Assembly: GCF_902686445.1 (NCBI RefSeq)
Contig: NC_062214.1
Location: 56,951,177-57,015,176, forward strand
Direction of reading: 5' to 3'
Origin: Sciurus carolinensis
Lineage: Eukaryota > Chordata > Mammalia > Rodentia > Sciuridae
Length of the DNA stretch: 64,000 nucleotides
The translations under genes and the position numbers were made by a program. Positions 12,641 through 24,687 of the stretch are shown one piece after another. Position 1 is the stretch's first letter, and the number at the start of each line of letters is the position of its first letter. The notes beneath the pieces are model-generated. The model was not told the DNA's origin, made no database searches, and worked only from the letters and a program-made list of their open reading frames with translations.

Positions 12641-15039
12641 TTCAATCTGTGACCCTCAGAACTTCAAAGACAGTGTCTGGGGTCCACCCCAGGGGACCAT
12701 AGCAAGAAAGCTTGAGTAGTCAAAGCCCCAGGCCCTTCACCTCATCCCAACCAAAGTAGTTCCAATTTTTATCAGTTTCATAGATTGGGTTCCATGTAAG
12801 AGGCTTTTTGGAGAAAAAAATTTCTTGGCTATGAATATATTTATAGAGTTTAAAAACCACAGGTAAAATCTTATTACCAATGATCGCAACTTGGTGACGC
12901 AAGTTGGCCGACTTACATGTCTGCTTCCATCTGCGTGTCCTTGAACTAGGATGTTGTTGACTTTCCGGTGACTCAGGGAAATTATGGTCTTAATTATCAT
13001 AATAATGATGATGATTTTCATTGAGATAAGAAGCCAAAATTAGACTATCTTTAATCAGGGGTGGAGGAAATGCCTGCAAAGCAAGTACTGGAGGAACTTC
13101 CAAGAAAATGACTGGAAATTTCAAGATTTTCAGCCAACAGATAGCATCTTACTCCAGTTCATCAGGCAGAGGGCAGTTTATTCTCCTGCTGTCCTCTTTT
13201 CTTTTCAGCCCTTTTCCCATTCCTATGTAACCAAACATGCAAATACACATATAGTCACCTGGAAAGCCATGTCAACCCCTCAGGGCAAACAGTCAACCGT
13301 GTTGACCCACCCTCTGGCCCTCAGGGAACTCCAAAGCATTTCTGCAATGGAGCCAAGAGCAAGGGCTCTCACACAGCCTGACCAGCCCTGGCTAGAGTTA
13401 CAGAGTCAGTGTTCCTAGCCTTTGGAGAAGGAAAGGCATTTAGATCTTTAGTCAAAGTGAGAGAACGACGGTTCTGCCTAACTAGTCAATTTTCCTAATG
13501 AGCTATTAGGAGATGTTTTTGTGCTGAACACTCTGCCCTCATTATAACTGTGCTTCCCCAGAAGCAAAGCTCTCTCTGCCCATTGTAATGAGCAGAACAT
13601 TGGAGTGAAACACAATTTTAATGAATTACAGCATGGATATAAAATGGAACAACTTGCATCTGAGAGCACCTCAAAGTGAGGCTAAGGACAGTGGTTGCAT
13701 TTACATCAGTTGGAGCAGACCACTTGGAGGTGACTTATCTCATAAGCCAAACTGGAAGAAACCAACAGGCTTCATTGTGAAGGGTTCAGATTGGTGACAG
13801 AAAGATAGAGCTGGAAAGTCCCCTCAGATGAAAAGAAGAAAACTACATTTTGACCTTCAGAAGTAGAAAGGCAAAATAGTTCCAAGTCACAGCCATGAGA
13901 GCATTTGTGTTGCCTTACAATATGCAACATGGGCAACTGCCCTGGAACATGCTGGGAATAAAGGTAAACAGCAAAGAGAAGGAATTCATTATCAGGACAT
14001 AGGTGTCGGTTGGAAGGTCAAGTGAAAATGAAAAAGACTAGCAGTACGCTGAATCTGGCTTATACTTCCTAGTAAAAGCTTATCATTAAATTTTCAGAAA
14101 TTTTGCAAGGTGGCTGCTTTTAAATTTTGTAGAATTAAATTATATAAATACAATTAAATGCATTATAAACCAAGATAATAGCCATTCAAAATACATCATT
14201 TCCTATTTATTTTGCTATATCTTTCTATTACTTGTTTTCTTGACATTATGTATATCTATTTTGTCTATAAGATCGACATGGAGATGGTAAGTTATTGACA
14301 TAAAATGGTGGTATGTTAGTGCTCATCTCTTACCAACTTCATATTCAATGATGATACGTTGCTGGCTTCAAAGTGATCATGGTGGGAACATGTGTACCAT
14401 GGAAATTAGCAAATGTTGCAAGACAGGACTCAATTTATCATTTCTTAGATAGTGTATCTAGATTTAAGAAAATCATGGGAAAAATGCTAATAATGCAAAT
14501 TCAATTTAAAAGCATATCATATCTTTAGTTGTGTTACATTGTGAATAGCACACAAAAATTTTGAGGAAATATTCTCCTGTATGTGAAAACTATTGCCTCA
14601 TTTCAACTAAGAAGTCAATCACATCATTGATGAATGAATGAAGTTACCACATGTGCCATTTTTTGTTTCATTTTCATCTTATTCATGGATTAAAAAAAAA
14701 AATCGACCAATGCTCACACTGGAATTATATTCATTTATCAGGCAAAACCACAGGTTGAAAAAAATCGAGACAAGTGTTCTATAAGAATCAATTGGCTAGA
14801 TAGAAATTTCATTAAGAAAGAGCTTACATCTTATTATTACTTGTAAATTGTGTGCTCCACAACCTTCAAAACAATAACATTATAATAAATGTATATGATA
14901 TGAATACATATACACACTCACATATGCATACATGTTGTTTGGTTTTGTTTTTGGTAACACAGTTTACTGTATGTACCAGCATACAACCTCTTCTCCAAGA
15001 GGTGGTGACCATGAAGCATACCTGAAAGTGGAGTAGAAG
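12641..15039. other. No recognisable gene
   Basis: About 2.4 kb of unassigned DNA. Neither strand shows a convincing coding exon, tRNA or snRNA. Scattered A-rich and AT-rich words only. Confidence 0.4.
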
Positions 15040-15272
15040 AGCAAGATTTTGAAGCAGGTACACAGACCTGGTTGAAATATGAGTTCAGGGTTCTGACGTG
15101 TTATGTGATATGGGACAATGGCTTATGAACACATCTTGAGTTTTAGTTTACTCATCTGTAAAATGGGGGATAATAATACTCACATTTAAGGGTTGTGGGT
15201 GATAAAAAATGAGATCAAATATTATATTAGAATAAGTTCTGGAATGTAGCAGGCTGTTATTATCAATGTAAT
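15040..15272 (+). repeat. MIR, relatively complete
   Basis: Sense MIR landmarks in order: 'gacctggttgaaatatgagttc', 'tttagtttactcatctgtaaaatggggga', 'taataatactcacat', and 'taagttctggaatgtagcaggctgttatta'. The central 'ctcatctgtaaaatgggg' core is the best-conserved MIR word in the window. Confidence 0.8.
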
Positions 15273-16024
15273 ATTTTCATTTGAAATAAAGATGTTATAG
15301 ATTCAGTTCAGTTCCAGACATACTGGTGACCTGAGAATTCTGTGATTTTCAGGCAGAGGAGAGACAAGACTACAAAAGTTCTCCAAAGAATCATTGTTTG
15401 AATTACAAAGGGAGGACTTGTCACTGCAACCCAACTTGGGGAGGAGGGAGCAGATTATTTATTACACTGTTATCACTTGCCAAATTCATCTATGTATAAC
15501 ATCTTATTTCAAATTCATGAGGATGCTTTAAGGAAATGTGGAAGATAATATCTTCCAATGATGGCTTAAACAATTTCTCCCTACCCACATGTTCTAAAAC
15601 TTCACCATTCCTCCATTAAGAGGTGGAGATGAACCCATTTCCCTTCAATCTGGGCAGGCTTGTGGCTTGCTTACCACCAAGGGAACATGGGAAAACCAAG
15701 CCTTCCACTGGCAAGAACACTCACCTCTGGAGCTCTGAGCTCCACACAGGGGCCAACTACACAGAAGTCACAATGATGTGAGGATGTGAAGGAGCACAGA
15801 GAAGATTTACTGGGTGCCCTCATTTGTGGCCCTAACCTCTGAGTCCTCCCAATACAAGCCTTAGCTATCTGAATAAACCAGCTTTCAGACGAGTCCAACC
15901 CTCAGTTGGTAAGTCATTTTTAACCTTTGATCTTTCCAGGTGAGACCCGAATACTGTGGACAGAAACAAGCTGCCCACTCTGCCCTTTCCAAGTTACTGA
16001 CCCACAGAATCCATGAGTCTAATC
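15273..16024. other. No recognisable gene
   Basis: Unassigned DNA. The reverse ORF 15671-15898 (75 codons) has no known similarity. Confidence 0.4.
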
Positions 16025-16039
16025 AAATGGTTATTTATT

Positions 16040-16200
16040 TATTTTTTTTTGCCAATATGTTTGAGGTGACTCATTACACAGCAGTTGTTATGGGTCAGTT
16101 TTGTTCTTCCCATTTTTTAGAGAAGAAACCTGAAGCTTGAAGAGGGTAATTATCTTGTATAGTCACAAAACCAGTCATCAGCAAATTTGAAATTCACACT
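16040..16200 (-). repeat. MIR fragment
   Basis: 'ttttttagagaagaaacctgaagcttgaagagggtaatt' followed by 'agtcacaaaaccagtcatcagcaaat' is the antisense MIR order (gaaactgaggc ... aagtaactt ... gtcacacagct), diverged. Confidence 0.6.
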
Positions 16201-16889
16201 GAAACCTTCCTAGCTGTGCTCTTGTACTATGCTATATTCTCCTGCTCATGAGAGGATGAGGACTGTTGATCTCCTAACTGGTTGGGTCCAAGCTGGGCAG
16301 GTCGTGGAGAAAGAAGGAGAGGAAAGGGGTCAGTTACCATGGAAAATCCTAAAGATGGTTATGTTCTTGGTAGCAATCACTGACTGGTGTAGGACAGGAG
16401 GAGCTGACAATTTAGAGATGAGGAACTGGGTTCAGACTCTGAAAATAATTCCTTCTTCTTTTAGAAAAAAGAAAAGAAAAAAGAAAAATTATCTCAATCC
16501 TGGTGTTTTGATATTTGCAGCTGCTTCTGTTATGAACACAACACATTTTCACCTGGGAATGGGATTGATGAGTTTGACAGCATCTTCTGGGGTTATAATT
16601 CTTTGAGGTCTGTGGTAAGGGCTTGTGGCTTGTCTCTTTCACTCTCCCACCATGGGGAAACAGCTGACAACATCGTCCTTCATGGAGGCTGCTGTGGATC
16701 CAGGGCTATAGCTGCCATAAAAGGCAGACTGAAAGTCACTGCAGCATTGGCTTTAGGGAATTCCCTCTCTGAGAAGGCAAGTTGTGCTGATAGGCATTCC
16801 AAGCTTCTTCTTAGGTGCCATGTCCATCTTTATTTACCTTCTTTGCAATATTAAGTCTGTACAATATCAATACAAATTATTATCATTTT
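16201..16889. other. No recognisable gene
   Basis: Unassigned. The 125-codon ORF at 16229-16606 ends in a lysine-rich low-complexity piece encoded by an A-rich run (about 16465-16490) and shows no known domain. Confidence 0.35.
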
Positions 16890-17030
16890 AAAACAACTAA
16901 CATCTTTATTGCTTATGCCATTATGTGGTGTACATATATTCACCTTAATTACTTTTACAAAATAATCTTGTGGGAATGGTTCCTTTATTTCCTCATTTTA
17001 CGGGTTGGAGGAGGGATGCAGAACTGAACT
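16890..17030 (-). repeat. MIR fragment
   Basis: 'cctcattttacgggttggagg' and the preceding 'aataatcttgtgggaatgg' fit the middle of an antisense MIR. Confidence 0.5.
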
Positions 17031-17149
17031 CATGTCCAATTTTAAACAATAGCTTTTATTCTATAGTATTGTCTCTCCTTAGAATATATTGTCAAATAAC
17101 ATCAAGGGGGAAGAAGGGAGGCTGGGAATTAGTTATGGATTATAATAAC

Positions 17150-17295
17150 TTTCATTGCTTGAGTGCTTATTGAATTCTGGTATCTTGCTACTGCTCAAAA
17201 TTAGCAACCCATATGATGAAATCAGATGAAGATTCAAGGGATCAGAGGGGAGAAGTAACTTGCCTCATACAACAAGTTTGATTCCAATTCCATGC
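17150..17295 (-). repeat. MIR fragment
   Basis: 'gcttgagtgcttattgaattctgg' followed by 'agaagtaacttgcctcatacaac' and 'tttgattccaattcc' keeps antisense MIR order. Confidence 0.55.
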
Positions 17296-17669
17296 ACATT
17301 TCGACTTAACTTCTCCCAAGGTGGTCCCTATCCATTTGAGCCTGTCATGTTTAGGATCTACCTTATGACAGCCTTGCCTGATTTTCCTAATTCCAGTTAT
17401 GTTGTCACATTTCCTTAAGTACAGAAGACAAAGGTCAGTGACCAAGGTAGTGTTGAAGTGACACCCAACTAAACCAGATCATTTCCCTCTTCCTTTGCAT
17501 ATAGCACCTCCAACCCCTTTTCCTAGCACAGAAGTTTTTGTGAAATGAATTGATACCTGCACTTGGAATGCTTGGTCCAGTGTAGAGTTGGTCTTTGATC
17601 TAAGGAATCTTTACAAGTTCCTTCTGCTAAGTTTTGGAAAGACAAGAAAACAGACAAGGCTTGTGCTTG
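17296..17669. other. No recognisable feature
   Basis: Unassigned DNA before an antisense LTR. Confidence 0.4.
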
Positions 17670-17998
17670 TCTTAGTCCATTTTTGTGCTGCTATAACAAT
17701 ATGCCAGAGAATGGGTAATTTATAATAAAAATTTATTGGCTCACTTATCTAGAGACTGAGAAGCCCCACATCAAGGCCCTAGCATCTGACAAGGGCCTTC
17801 TTACTGTATCATCACATGGTAGATGTCAATAGAGAAAGCATGAAGGTAGAACTTGTCATTTTGTAATGGCACCAATTCCACCCAGGAGAGTGAAGACCTC
17901 ATGGCTTCATCACTTCCTAAATGTTCCCCTTTTTAATTTTGTAAATATGGCAATTGCATTTCAATACTAGTTTTTTAGAGGACATACAAACTGTAGCC
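17670..17998 (-). mobile_element. MaLR-type LTR (MST/MLT1-like), antisense
   Basis: Starts 'ttagtccatttttgtgctgctataac', then 'gagaatgggtaatttata', 'tctgacaagggccttctt', and ends 'ggacatacaaactgtagccc'. Read on the minus strand this is the order of a mammalian ERVL-MaLR LTR, from its 5' 'ctatagtttg' type start to its 'ggactaa' type end. It is a non-coding old LTR. No internal region or partner LTR is seen next to it. Confidence 0.7.
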
Positions 17999-18487
17999 CT
18001 TCTTTCATGAAGACTAGGGGCAATGACAATTTATGTGAATATGTGCAAAGAGATATACTGACTTGTATCCTTGCTTAAAGAAGTGAGGTTTCATAACAAA
18101 AGAGGTTCTACTAGTAGAGAATGAGGAAAGAGATCCAAGAAAGTGTAAAGAAAGGGTAAAAGGATTCTAGAGCCCTAAGGTCAGTCTAGTTCAGACTGGA
18201 GCGTATGCATGTAAGTTCAGCTCAGAAGTTTCCAGTGTAAGTAAATCAATGTTTGGTTTATTGACTATTTAAGTGTTGACTGAATAAGAGAAATTAGGGT
18301 TTTGTCCTGCCCACTGAATAAAAGATTGCACATAATATAGGGCAGGCCTGGAATAGTAGCTTTCTTTGTCTGAGTGGGAATAAAATAATGTGTGATAACC
18401 AAGATGAATATTTTAAACTGGAAGTCTGCCAAGATGAATGCAACTGAACAGGCATCAGCAGCAGCATGATTCCCTGGGATTCCCTGG
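17999..18487. other. Unassigned, with a 10-bp tandem duplication
   Basis: No gene or older repeat seen. At 18468-18487 the word gattccctgg occurs twice in tandem immediately before a dID fragment. Confidence 0.4.
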
Positions 18488-18540
18488 GTGGGGAAGTGGC
18501 TCAGTGGTTAAGTGCCCTGGTTCAGACCCTGGTATCAGGA
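18488..18540 (+). mobile_element. dID right-monomer fragment
   Basis: 'gtggggaagtggctcagtggttaagtgcc' followed by 'ggttcagaccctggtatcagg' is almost the same as the right half of the SINE at 19211-19424 (its 19366-19420 part). Only the ID-like half is present; there is no B1-like half upstream. Confidence 0.75.
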
Positions 18541-19210
18541 AACCCAGGTATGCTGTTCTGGACACTATTTCTTGAGGGTCCAGGGACTGATCAGAAGGAA
18601 GATTTAGAAGAGTCTTGTGGTGTCCTGGCCTGTCAGTAGACTTCAAGCTTCCCTCACAAGCTGAGGAAGAAGTGACTGTTGAGGTCCTCAGAAAGGTAGG
18701 GAAGAGTATCTCACCCTTTTATGACTAGCATGTGCTTATTTCACCTAGCGCATGTCAGTATGAGACCTTGAGCAGGTGAGAAAACAGGGAAATGTGAGAC
18801 AGAGGTCTATGTGAATCATAGGTATGAATAGTCCCTACAGATGAAGGTGAGTCACAGAAGACAGCTAACTCAGAGAGATTGGCTTTTCCCAAAGGAGGAG
18901 AGTTTACCAGTTCTGAAATCTCTTTGTTCAGAGGACATTGTATTAGGTGCAATGTGTCCAACTTGTTTTGGGTTGGTTGAAAGTCCCATGTTCTGGGAGT
19001 CTTCTTATTTCTGGATTCATACAGGCACATCAGACACAAACCCTAGTCTGAGGTTGGTTTGTCTGATAAAATATTGCATGACATTGCATGACTTATGCTA
19101 AACAAATAAGCAAAAATTATTGTTCATCTGAAATCAAAATTCATTTAATAAAATAGTCACTTTACTCCAAGGTATTCGTTATATTTTGAGTAGAAAAATA
19201 AAAGGGGATG
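18541..19210. other. No recognisable gene
   Basis: Unassigned. ORFs at 18755-19039 (-) and 18841-19101 (+) overlap on opposite strands and neither is recognisable. Confidence 0.4.
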
Positions 19211-19424
19211 TTGGGCAGGCATATTGGCACATGCCTATAATCCCAGTAGCTCCTTTGGTGGCTAAGGAGGAGGATCTCAAGTTCAAAGCCAGTTTCACTA
19301 ACTTGGTGAGGCCCTGAGAGACTTGGCAAGTCCCTGTCTCTAATAAAATATGAAGAAGGGGTGAGGAAGTGGCTCAGTGGTTAAGTGCCATGGGTTCAAT
19401 CCCTGGTACCAGGAATAAAAAAAG
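19211..19424 (+). mobile_element. B1-dID dimeric SINE
   Basis: B1-like left half ('catgcctataatcccagtagctcc', 'ggaggatctcaagttcaaagcc'), linker 'ctgtctctaataaaatatgaag', then the ID-like right half with A-box-like 'tggctcagtgg' and B-box-like 'gggttcaatccc'. Tail 'aggaataaaaaaagg' at the end. Confidence 0.85.
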
Positions 19425-19559
19425 GAACTAGTTATTTGAAGAGTCTCCCAGATGGAGTAGATTGGGAAATTCTTTGCTTTCTATGTGTAAAGGAAACTGA
19501 CCAACAGGGTCAGGAGCATCTTTAGCACAGTGACAAAACCATCCCTAGTTAGCAGTCTG

Positions 19560-19790
19560 TACTAGTTGCTGGGAGCATAGAACTTAGGGTTCACTGCTGG
19601 TTCTATTGTTGACTACCCACGTACCTTGGCAAGTTAGTTTGTGTTCTGGTGCTTCTGCTTCCTCACTTGAAAAAATGGAGTAGTGATAATAACTATGTCA
19701 TAGGATAATTGTGATGATTAAATGCTTTGACGTGTAAAAATTTCAAAACAGGCCCTAGCATGTAGTATAGCTAAGTTTTGCTGACTAACA
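19560..19790 (+). repeat. MIR
   Basis: Sense MIR order: 'ttctattgttgactacccacgtaccttggcaagtta', 'cctcacttgaaaaaatggag', 'aactatgtcataggataattgtgatgattaaatg', 'caaaacaggccctagcatgtagta'. Confidence 0.75.
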
Positions 19791-20112
19791 ATCCTCTTCC
19801 TCTGGCCTTTATCACACAGGGGAAAACTTTTTCCAAATCTTGGGCTTTGTAGGTCCCTGAATCCAAAATGGTATGTGATGCAGCCTCGCCAAATAGCACA
19901 TTCAGTCCTCCAGATCTCATTCAGAGTTTAGCAAATATAATACACAGGGTTTTTCAGAAATAGGTAATCCATGGCTTTTGTTAGGAAGATTAATGGGGAG
20001 GAGACTTTTCCTCTGTAGACTGCACATGAGGTCCCACGCAAAAGCTTTCTCCCTGATACTGGGGCTGAGTTCATGCAAAGAAGAACAGAGAATGAAGAAA
20101 AATGGAGCAGGT

Positions 20113-20514
20113 TGTTGCTCTGGCTTGAAAGTGTGTCCTCTCCAAAGTTTATGTTGAAAGGTAATCCTTAATGGAACAGTCTCAAGAGGTGGGAGCTTTT
20201 GAAGATGATTAGGCCATACATGCTTTGCCCTTCCGGATGGGATTAGTAGCATATAAAAGGTCTTGAAAGGATGAGTTCAACACATCCATATAAGGACACA
20301 GATCTTGTCCTGTTTTCCCTTACTGCCACAGGAGGACACAGGCACAAGGTGCCATCTTGGAAGCAGAAAGAACCAGCCTCCACCAGACACTGCATCAACC
20401 TGAGCCTTGATCTTTGACTTCCCAGACACCAGAACCTTGAGAAATCAATGTCTACTGTTTGTAAATGACCTAGTCTGTGGTATTTTAAATAGAAACACAA
20501 ATGGACTGAGATAG
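20113..20514 (+). mobile_element. MaLR-type LTR (MST/MLT1-like)
   Basis: Begins near 'tgttgctctggcttgaaagtgtgtcc', continues 'ctcaagaggtgggagcttttgaagatgattaggcc', 'gaggacacaggcacaagg', 'cttcccagacaccagaacc', and ends 'ggactgagata'. These are the ordered landmarks of an ERVL-MaLR LTR. About 400 bp. The 187-codon reverse ORF across it (20243-20806) is an accident of the LTR, not a gene. No 5-bp duplication could be defined. Confidence 0.75.
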
Positions 20515-20619
20515 TTGTCCTACTGTGAGTGCCTGAGCACTGACTTGCCTTGGTGGCTGAGGACATGACTGTGGACTTGCCTTGTGGGTGGGAGCTCCAG
20601 TCTACTACCCATTGCCTGG

Positions 20620-20780
20620 GAAACCTTGGGTGAGTTTCTGCACCTCTCTTTTCCTCACTCATTGGCTCTACAGTGGAGGTAATAGCAGTATCTCCATTAT
20701 AGCCATTATGAAATTTAAATAAGCTAATATGTACATGAAAGTTACTCAGAAAGTACCTTAGGAAGATAGAGACATAAAGT
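20620..20780 (+). repeat. MIR fragment
   Basis: 'gaaaccttgggtgagtttctgcacctctcttttcctcac' and 'ggaggtaatagcagtatctcc' follow sense MIR order. Confidence 0.6.
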
Positions 20781-20874
20781 AAATAGACTGTTATCATCAC
20801 CACCAAATCCCTCTGTCATATAAAGCAATAGATCTGCCTTTGGACTTAAAGTGATTTGAGTGGAGTGTCTGTCA

Positions 20875-21010
20875 CTTTATTTTCCCATAGCTTTATTCAG
20901 GTAAAATTGAAGTACAATAGAATGCACATATTTGAAGTATGCAATTTGATCAGTTTTGACAGGTATGTAACTGATACAATCAATATAAGAAGTATTTACA
21001 TTACTTTTTT
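20875..21010 (-). mobile_element. Ancient L1 3' UTR fragment
   Basis: 'agctttattcaggtaaaattgaagtacaatagaatgcac' and 'gtatgcaatttgatcagttttgacaggtatg' match the antisense 3' UTR of L1M-type elements as I recall them. Confidence 0.6.
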
Positions 21011-21059
21011 AAAAGTTGAAATCACACAGATTGTGTTTCCTGCATGATTTAGTACATTT

Positions 21060-21565
21060 GAAATCAATCACCTTAAGATACATAGAATCCCACTCCTACA
21101 TGCCAACTATTTCAAAATTAAATGCCACACTTATAAATATCTCAGAGGTCAAGGAAGAAAGTGCAAGAAAAGTAGATAAAAAGTGCTTTGAACTAAGTAG
21201 TAATAAAAGCTTAAAATATCAGAATCTCTAGGATAAAACAGTACTCAGATGAACATTGAAGTGCTTGTATCAGAAAGAAGCTAGAAAGCTAGAATAACAA
21301 TCAAATTATTTTCAAATTATGTAATAGGAAGGAAAAAATAAGAGTAGGAGCAGAAATATATGAAATAGAGAAGAAATAATACAGCTAAAATTTGATAAAA
21401 AGTAAAGTAGTCTAATCAATTAAAAAGCAAGAATACAAAAAACAATACCAATGGAAAGGGCACTATCAAAATAATCCTACAGATGCTAAAAATATATTAA
21501 GGTAATATAATTATATGCCAACATATTGATAGCTTACAGAACATGTTCTATATTACAAAAGGATT
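21060..21565 (+). mobile_element. Ancient L1 ORF2 fragment
   Basis: Sense L1 words in order: 'gaacattgaagtgcttgtatcag', 'gtaggagcagaaatatatgaaatagagaag', and 'taattatatgccaacatattgatag'. These correspond to the ORF2 region between the endonuclease and reverse-transcriptase domains; the intact L1 in this window has the same kind of sequence near 32590-32900. Many frameshifts. Confidence 0.65.
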
Positions 21566-22262
21566 CATGTGCTGCTGCAAAGAAATTGTATTCAAATGTT
21601 GTAGTATAAAATATCTCAAAATACATCAAATATAGAAACTCTTGCAGCAATTCAGTAAATGAATTTTTAGAATATAGCTTTATGTCCCTTTATATTAGTA
21701 AAGTTGTATTTTTAAATCTTTTTTAAAAAATACACATTCAACCTGATGACTATATTGAAATAGTTTGTGTTCCTGTTGACAAAGTCAGTCATAACAACTG
21801 CAAAAGGCAGTTTAGTGAACTTAACACTTGAAATGTAACTTTGTTCCAAAAATATATGCAAACCTTGCTCGCATATACATTGAATAAACTTTAATTTGCA
21901 AGGCATTTTAAATCTAGTGAAATTCAGCCATGTAATAGAACTCTGTTTTGTTTTGGTAATTTGTAGTACTTTGTTTTCAAAGCCACTTGTACCATAAATT
22001 AACACTATATACTAGGCAGTATATGACACAATGCACTTAGAATGGTCTTATCTAAAGATATATTCTGATTTGATCAAGTTAGAAGCATTTTAAAATTCAC
22101 AATTGATGTTACTTCACCAATTTAAAAATGACTGTGTGTTCTTTCTTACCTTTGAAATCTTAAATCATATGAATATATGACATACCTAAAACTAAGTAAA
22201 TGGAATTAGATAAAAAGTGAAAAAAATAGAAAGTGTATTCAGTCTTTAATGGATGAAATATT
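21566..22262. other. No recognisable gene
   Basis: AT-rich unassigned DNA. The reverse ORF 21712-22005 (97 codons) has no known similarity. Confidence 0.4.
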
Positions 22263-22263
22263 T

Positions 22264-22270
22264 TCTCTCC

Positions 22271-22321
<51 letters not shown>

Positions 22322-22340
22322 ATATATAATATATATATAT
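22264..22340. repeat. Compound (CT)n-(TA)n microsatellite
   Basis: A CT tract (22264-22288) passes directly into a TA tract (22289-22340) with two phase breaks. It sits exactly at the edge of the antisense L1 that starts near 22341. The TA part is fully self-complementary and could extrude a cruciform. Short ORFs here (Tyr-Ile repeats) are meaningless. Confidence 0.95.
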
Positions 22341-24650
22341 CAAAGTCTAAACTAGCAATTGTATTTTTTACTTCTATAGCTTCCTTATTTAATTTTTGTT
22401 TGGAGGCTCTATCCAGTGGTGACAGAGGCATGTTAAATTAGCCCATATTATTGAATTAGTGATCTATTTAATTCTTGAAATTGGGAAGGGTTTTTTGATG
22501 TACATAGATGCTACATTGTTTGGGGCATAAATATTTATGATTGTTATGTCTTGTTGGTGTATAATTCCCTTAAGTAGTATGAAATGTCCTTTGCCCCTTC
22601 TGATTAACTTTGGCTTAAAGTCCACTTTGTCTGATATGAGGAACCCCTGCTTGTTTACTTGATCCAGGTAAGTGATATTTTCCCCATCCTTTCACTCTCA
22701 GTCTGTGAAAGTCTTTGCCTATGAGATGAGTCTCTTGGAGACAGTATATTGTTGGGTCTTGTTTTTTAATTCAACCTGCCAGTCAGTGTCTTTTGATTGA
22801 TGAGTTTAGGCCATTAATGTTCAAGGTTATTATTGAGATATGATTTGTGTTCCTGGTCATTTTGGTTTATTTCTAGTTTTTAATTTGAATTAGCTTCTCC
22901 TTTGATTGACTATTCCTTTAGTGTAGTTCCTTCCTTGACTGGTTTTTGTTGTGGTTGTTTTCATTTCATTTTCATGGAATATTTTGTTAAGAATGTTCTT
23001 TAGTGCAGGCTTTCTAGTTGCAAATTCTCTTAACTTTCACTTATCATGGAAGGTTTTTATTTCATCTTCAAATCTGAAGCTTGATTTTACTGGATATAAG
23101 ATTCTTGGTTGGCATCCATTTTCTTTCAAAGTTGGTATATATTATTCTAGGACCTCCTAACTTTGAGGTTAGCGTTGAGAAACAGCTGAGATCTGAATTG
23201 GTTTCCCCCATATGTAATCTGATATTTTTTTCTCCTAGCCTATAAAATTCTCATTTTGTTATGTTAGGCATTTTTATTAAACTATGCCTTGGTGTGAGTC
23301 TGTTGTAATTTTGTATGTTTGGGGTCCTGTAAGTCTCTTATATTTGATTTTCCATTTCATTCTTTAAGTTTAGGAAATTTTCTGGTATTATTTCATTGAA
23401 AAGATTGTGTATTCCTTTGGTTTATATCCCTAATAAATCCCAATATATCTTAAATTTGGTCTTTTCATGTTATCCCATAGTTCTTGGAAGTTCTATTCAT
23501 GTTTTAACATCTTCTCTCGGTGGTCAACTTAATTTTCAATGTGATATATGTCATCTTCATTGCCTGAGGTTCTGTCTTACAAGTGGTCTAGTCTTTTGGT
23601 GGTGCTTTCTATTAAATTTTTAAATTTATTTCATTGTTTCCTTCATTTTGAGGATTTCTGCTTGCGTTTTTTTCAGAATCTTTGCCTCTTTATTGAAATG
23701 ATCTTTTGCTTCCTGTAATTTCTCTCTAATTTCACTCCTTACATCATCCTTTACTTCAAGATTAGTTTATGTACATTCTAAACACCTTCTCTGACATTTC
23801 TTCCATTGTGGTGTTGATGGATTCTGATGTTGGAGTATCTTGGTTTGCTTGGGGCAATTTTTTCCCTTGCTTTTTCATGTTGTTAGTGTGTCTATCCATT
23901 TAACAGTATGGATCTGAGGCAGTAGAGTTTCTATCCTTTGGTTGTATAGTGCTCCTGAAGGTTTTCAGTACCTTATATTTAGAGGGAGATAAATAATAAC
24001 AACCAATGCAAACAATATACAGCATTAAACCAAATATTGCTACTATGATGTCTACAATATTAACTATCACAATAAACAGGAATGATATGATCAGTTATTG
24101 ACTACAGTAAAAACAGCAAGTTTGAAAAAAGGGTTTATAATTTCAAATGGTGAACAAGAAGAGAACAGAAGTGACATAGGATATGATGAATGTGAGGGAG
24201 AAGGAGAGTAGAAGGAGTAAAACCTTAAAGGAAGAGGGAAAGAGAAAACAACAGAGGTTGGCTGTTAGCAGAAGAAAAAAAGAGAATCAAGGGAAAAAAG
24301 AGAAAAAATATAAATAAGTAAAAATTTTTTAAAAATTAAAAATAAAAATAAAAGAATACAAAAAAACTAAAATATACTAATCAAACATCCTATTTCACAA
24401 AACTAATCCATGAAAAATAACTGGTTTTAAAAATGCTAGAAATGAGAGAAACAAATATGAATATATGTAAATGTCCATATACAATTAAGGTCACAATTAA
24501 ATAGGGAAAAAGAATAAAAAAAAGATCTTGATGAAAACTTAAAAAGTTCTTTCTGGCACTTTTTACCACAATAATCTTAACTAATAAAAATGAATTCTGA
24601 GGAGCACCTAAAGTTCTAGAATGTCCCAAATGCCTCTCAGAAAAGGGTAA
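22341..24650 (-). mobile_element. Older L1, antisense: ORF2 start, ORF1 and 5' UTR
   Basis: Read on the minus strand, this piece runs from an AT-rich 5' UTR (about 24650-23879), through an ORF1 whose ATG is at 23878-23876, to the ORF2 endonuclease domain (the PLDRASKQKLNKE stretch near 22410), where it stops at the microsatellite. It matches the intact L1 at 29.5-35.6 kb: the reverse-frame translation of 22951-23160 mirrors that of 31214-31486 over about 50 residues with many identities. The ORF1 start region (23876-23760) parallels 30473-30600. Numerous frameshifts make it a fossil. Everything downstream of the endonuclease domain is missing. Its 5' UTR shares no obvious similarity with the GC-rich monomers of the younger element. 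Confidence 0.85.
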
Positions 24651-24687
24651 AGGCTATGTACATTTAAATTGGAAAATGGTTGGAATG

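Noticed and set aside
20243..20806. 187-codon reverse ORF
   Set aside because: Its start overlaps a MIR and most of it lies antisense to a MaLR LTR. No domain is visible.
22253..22441. Tyr/Ile-repeat ORFs on both strands
   Set aside because: Produced by the TA microsatellite.
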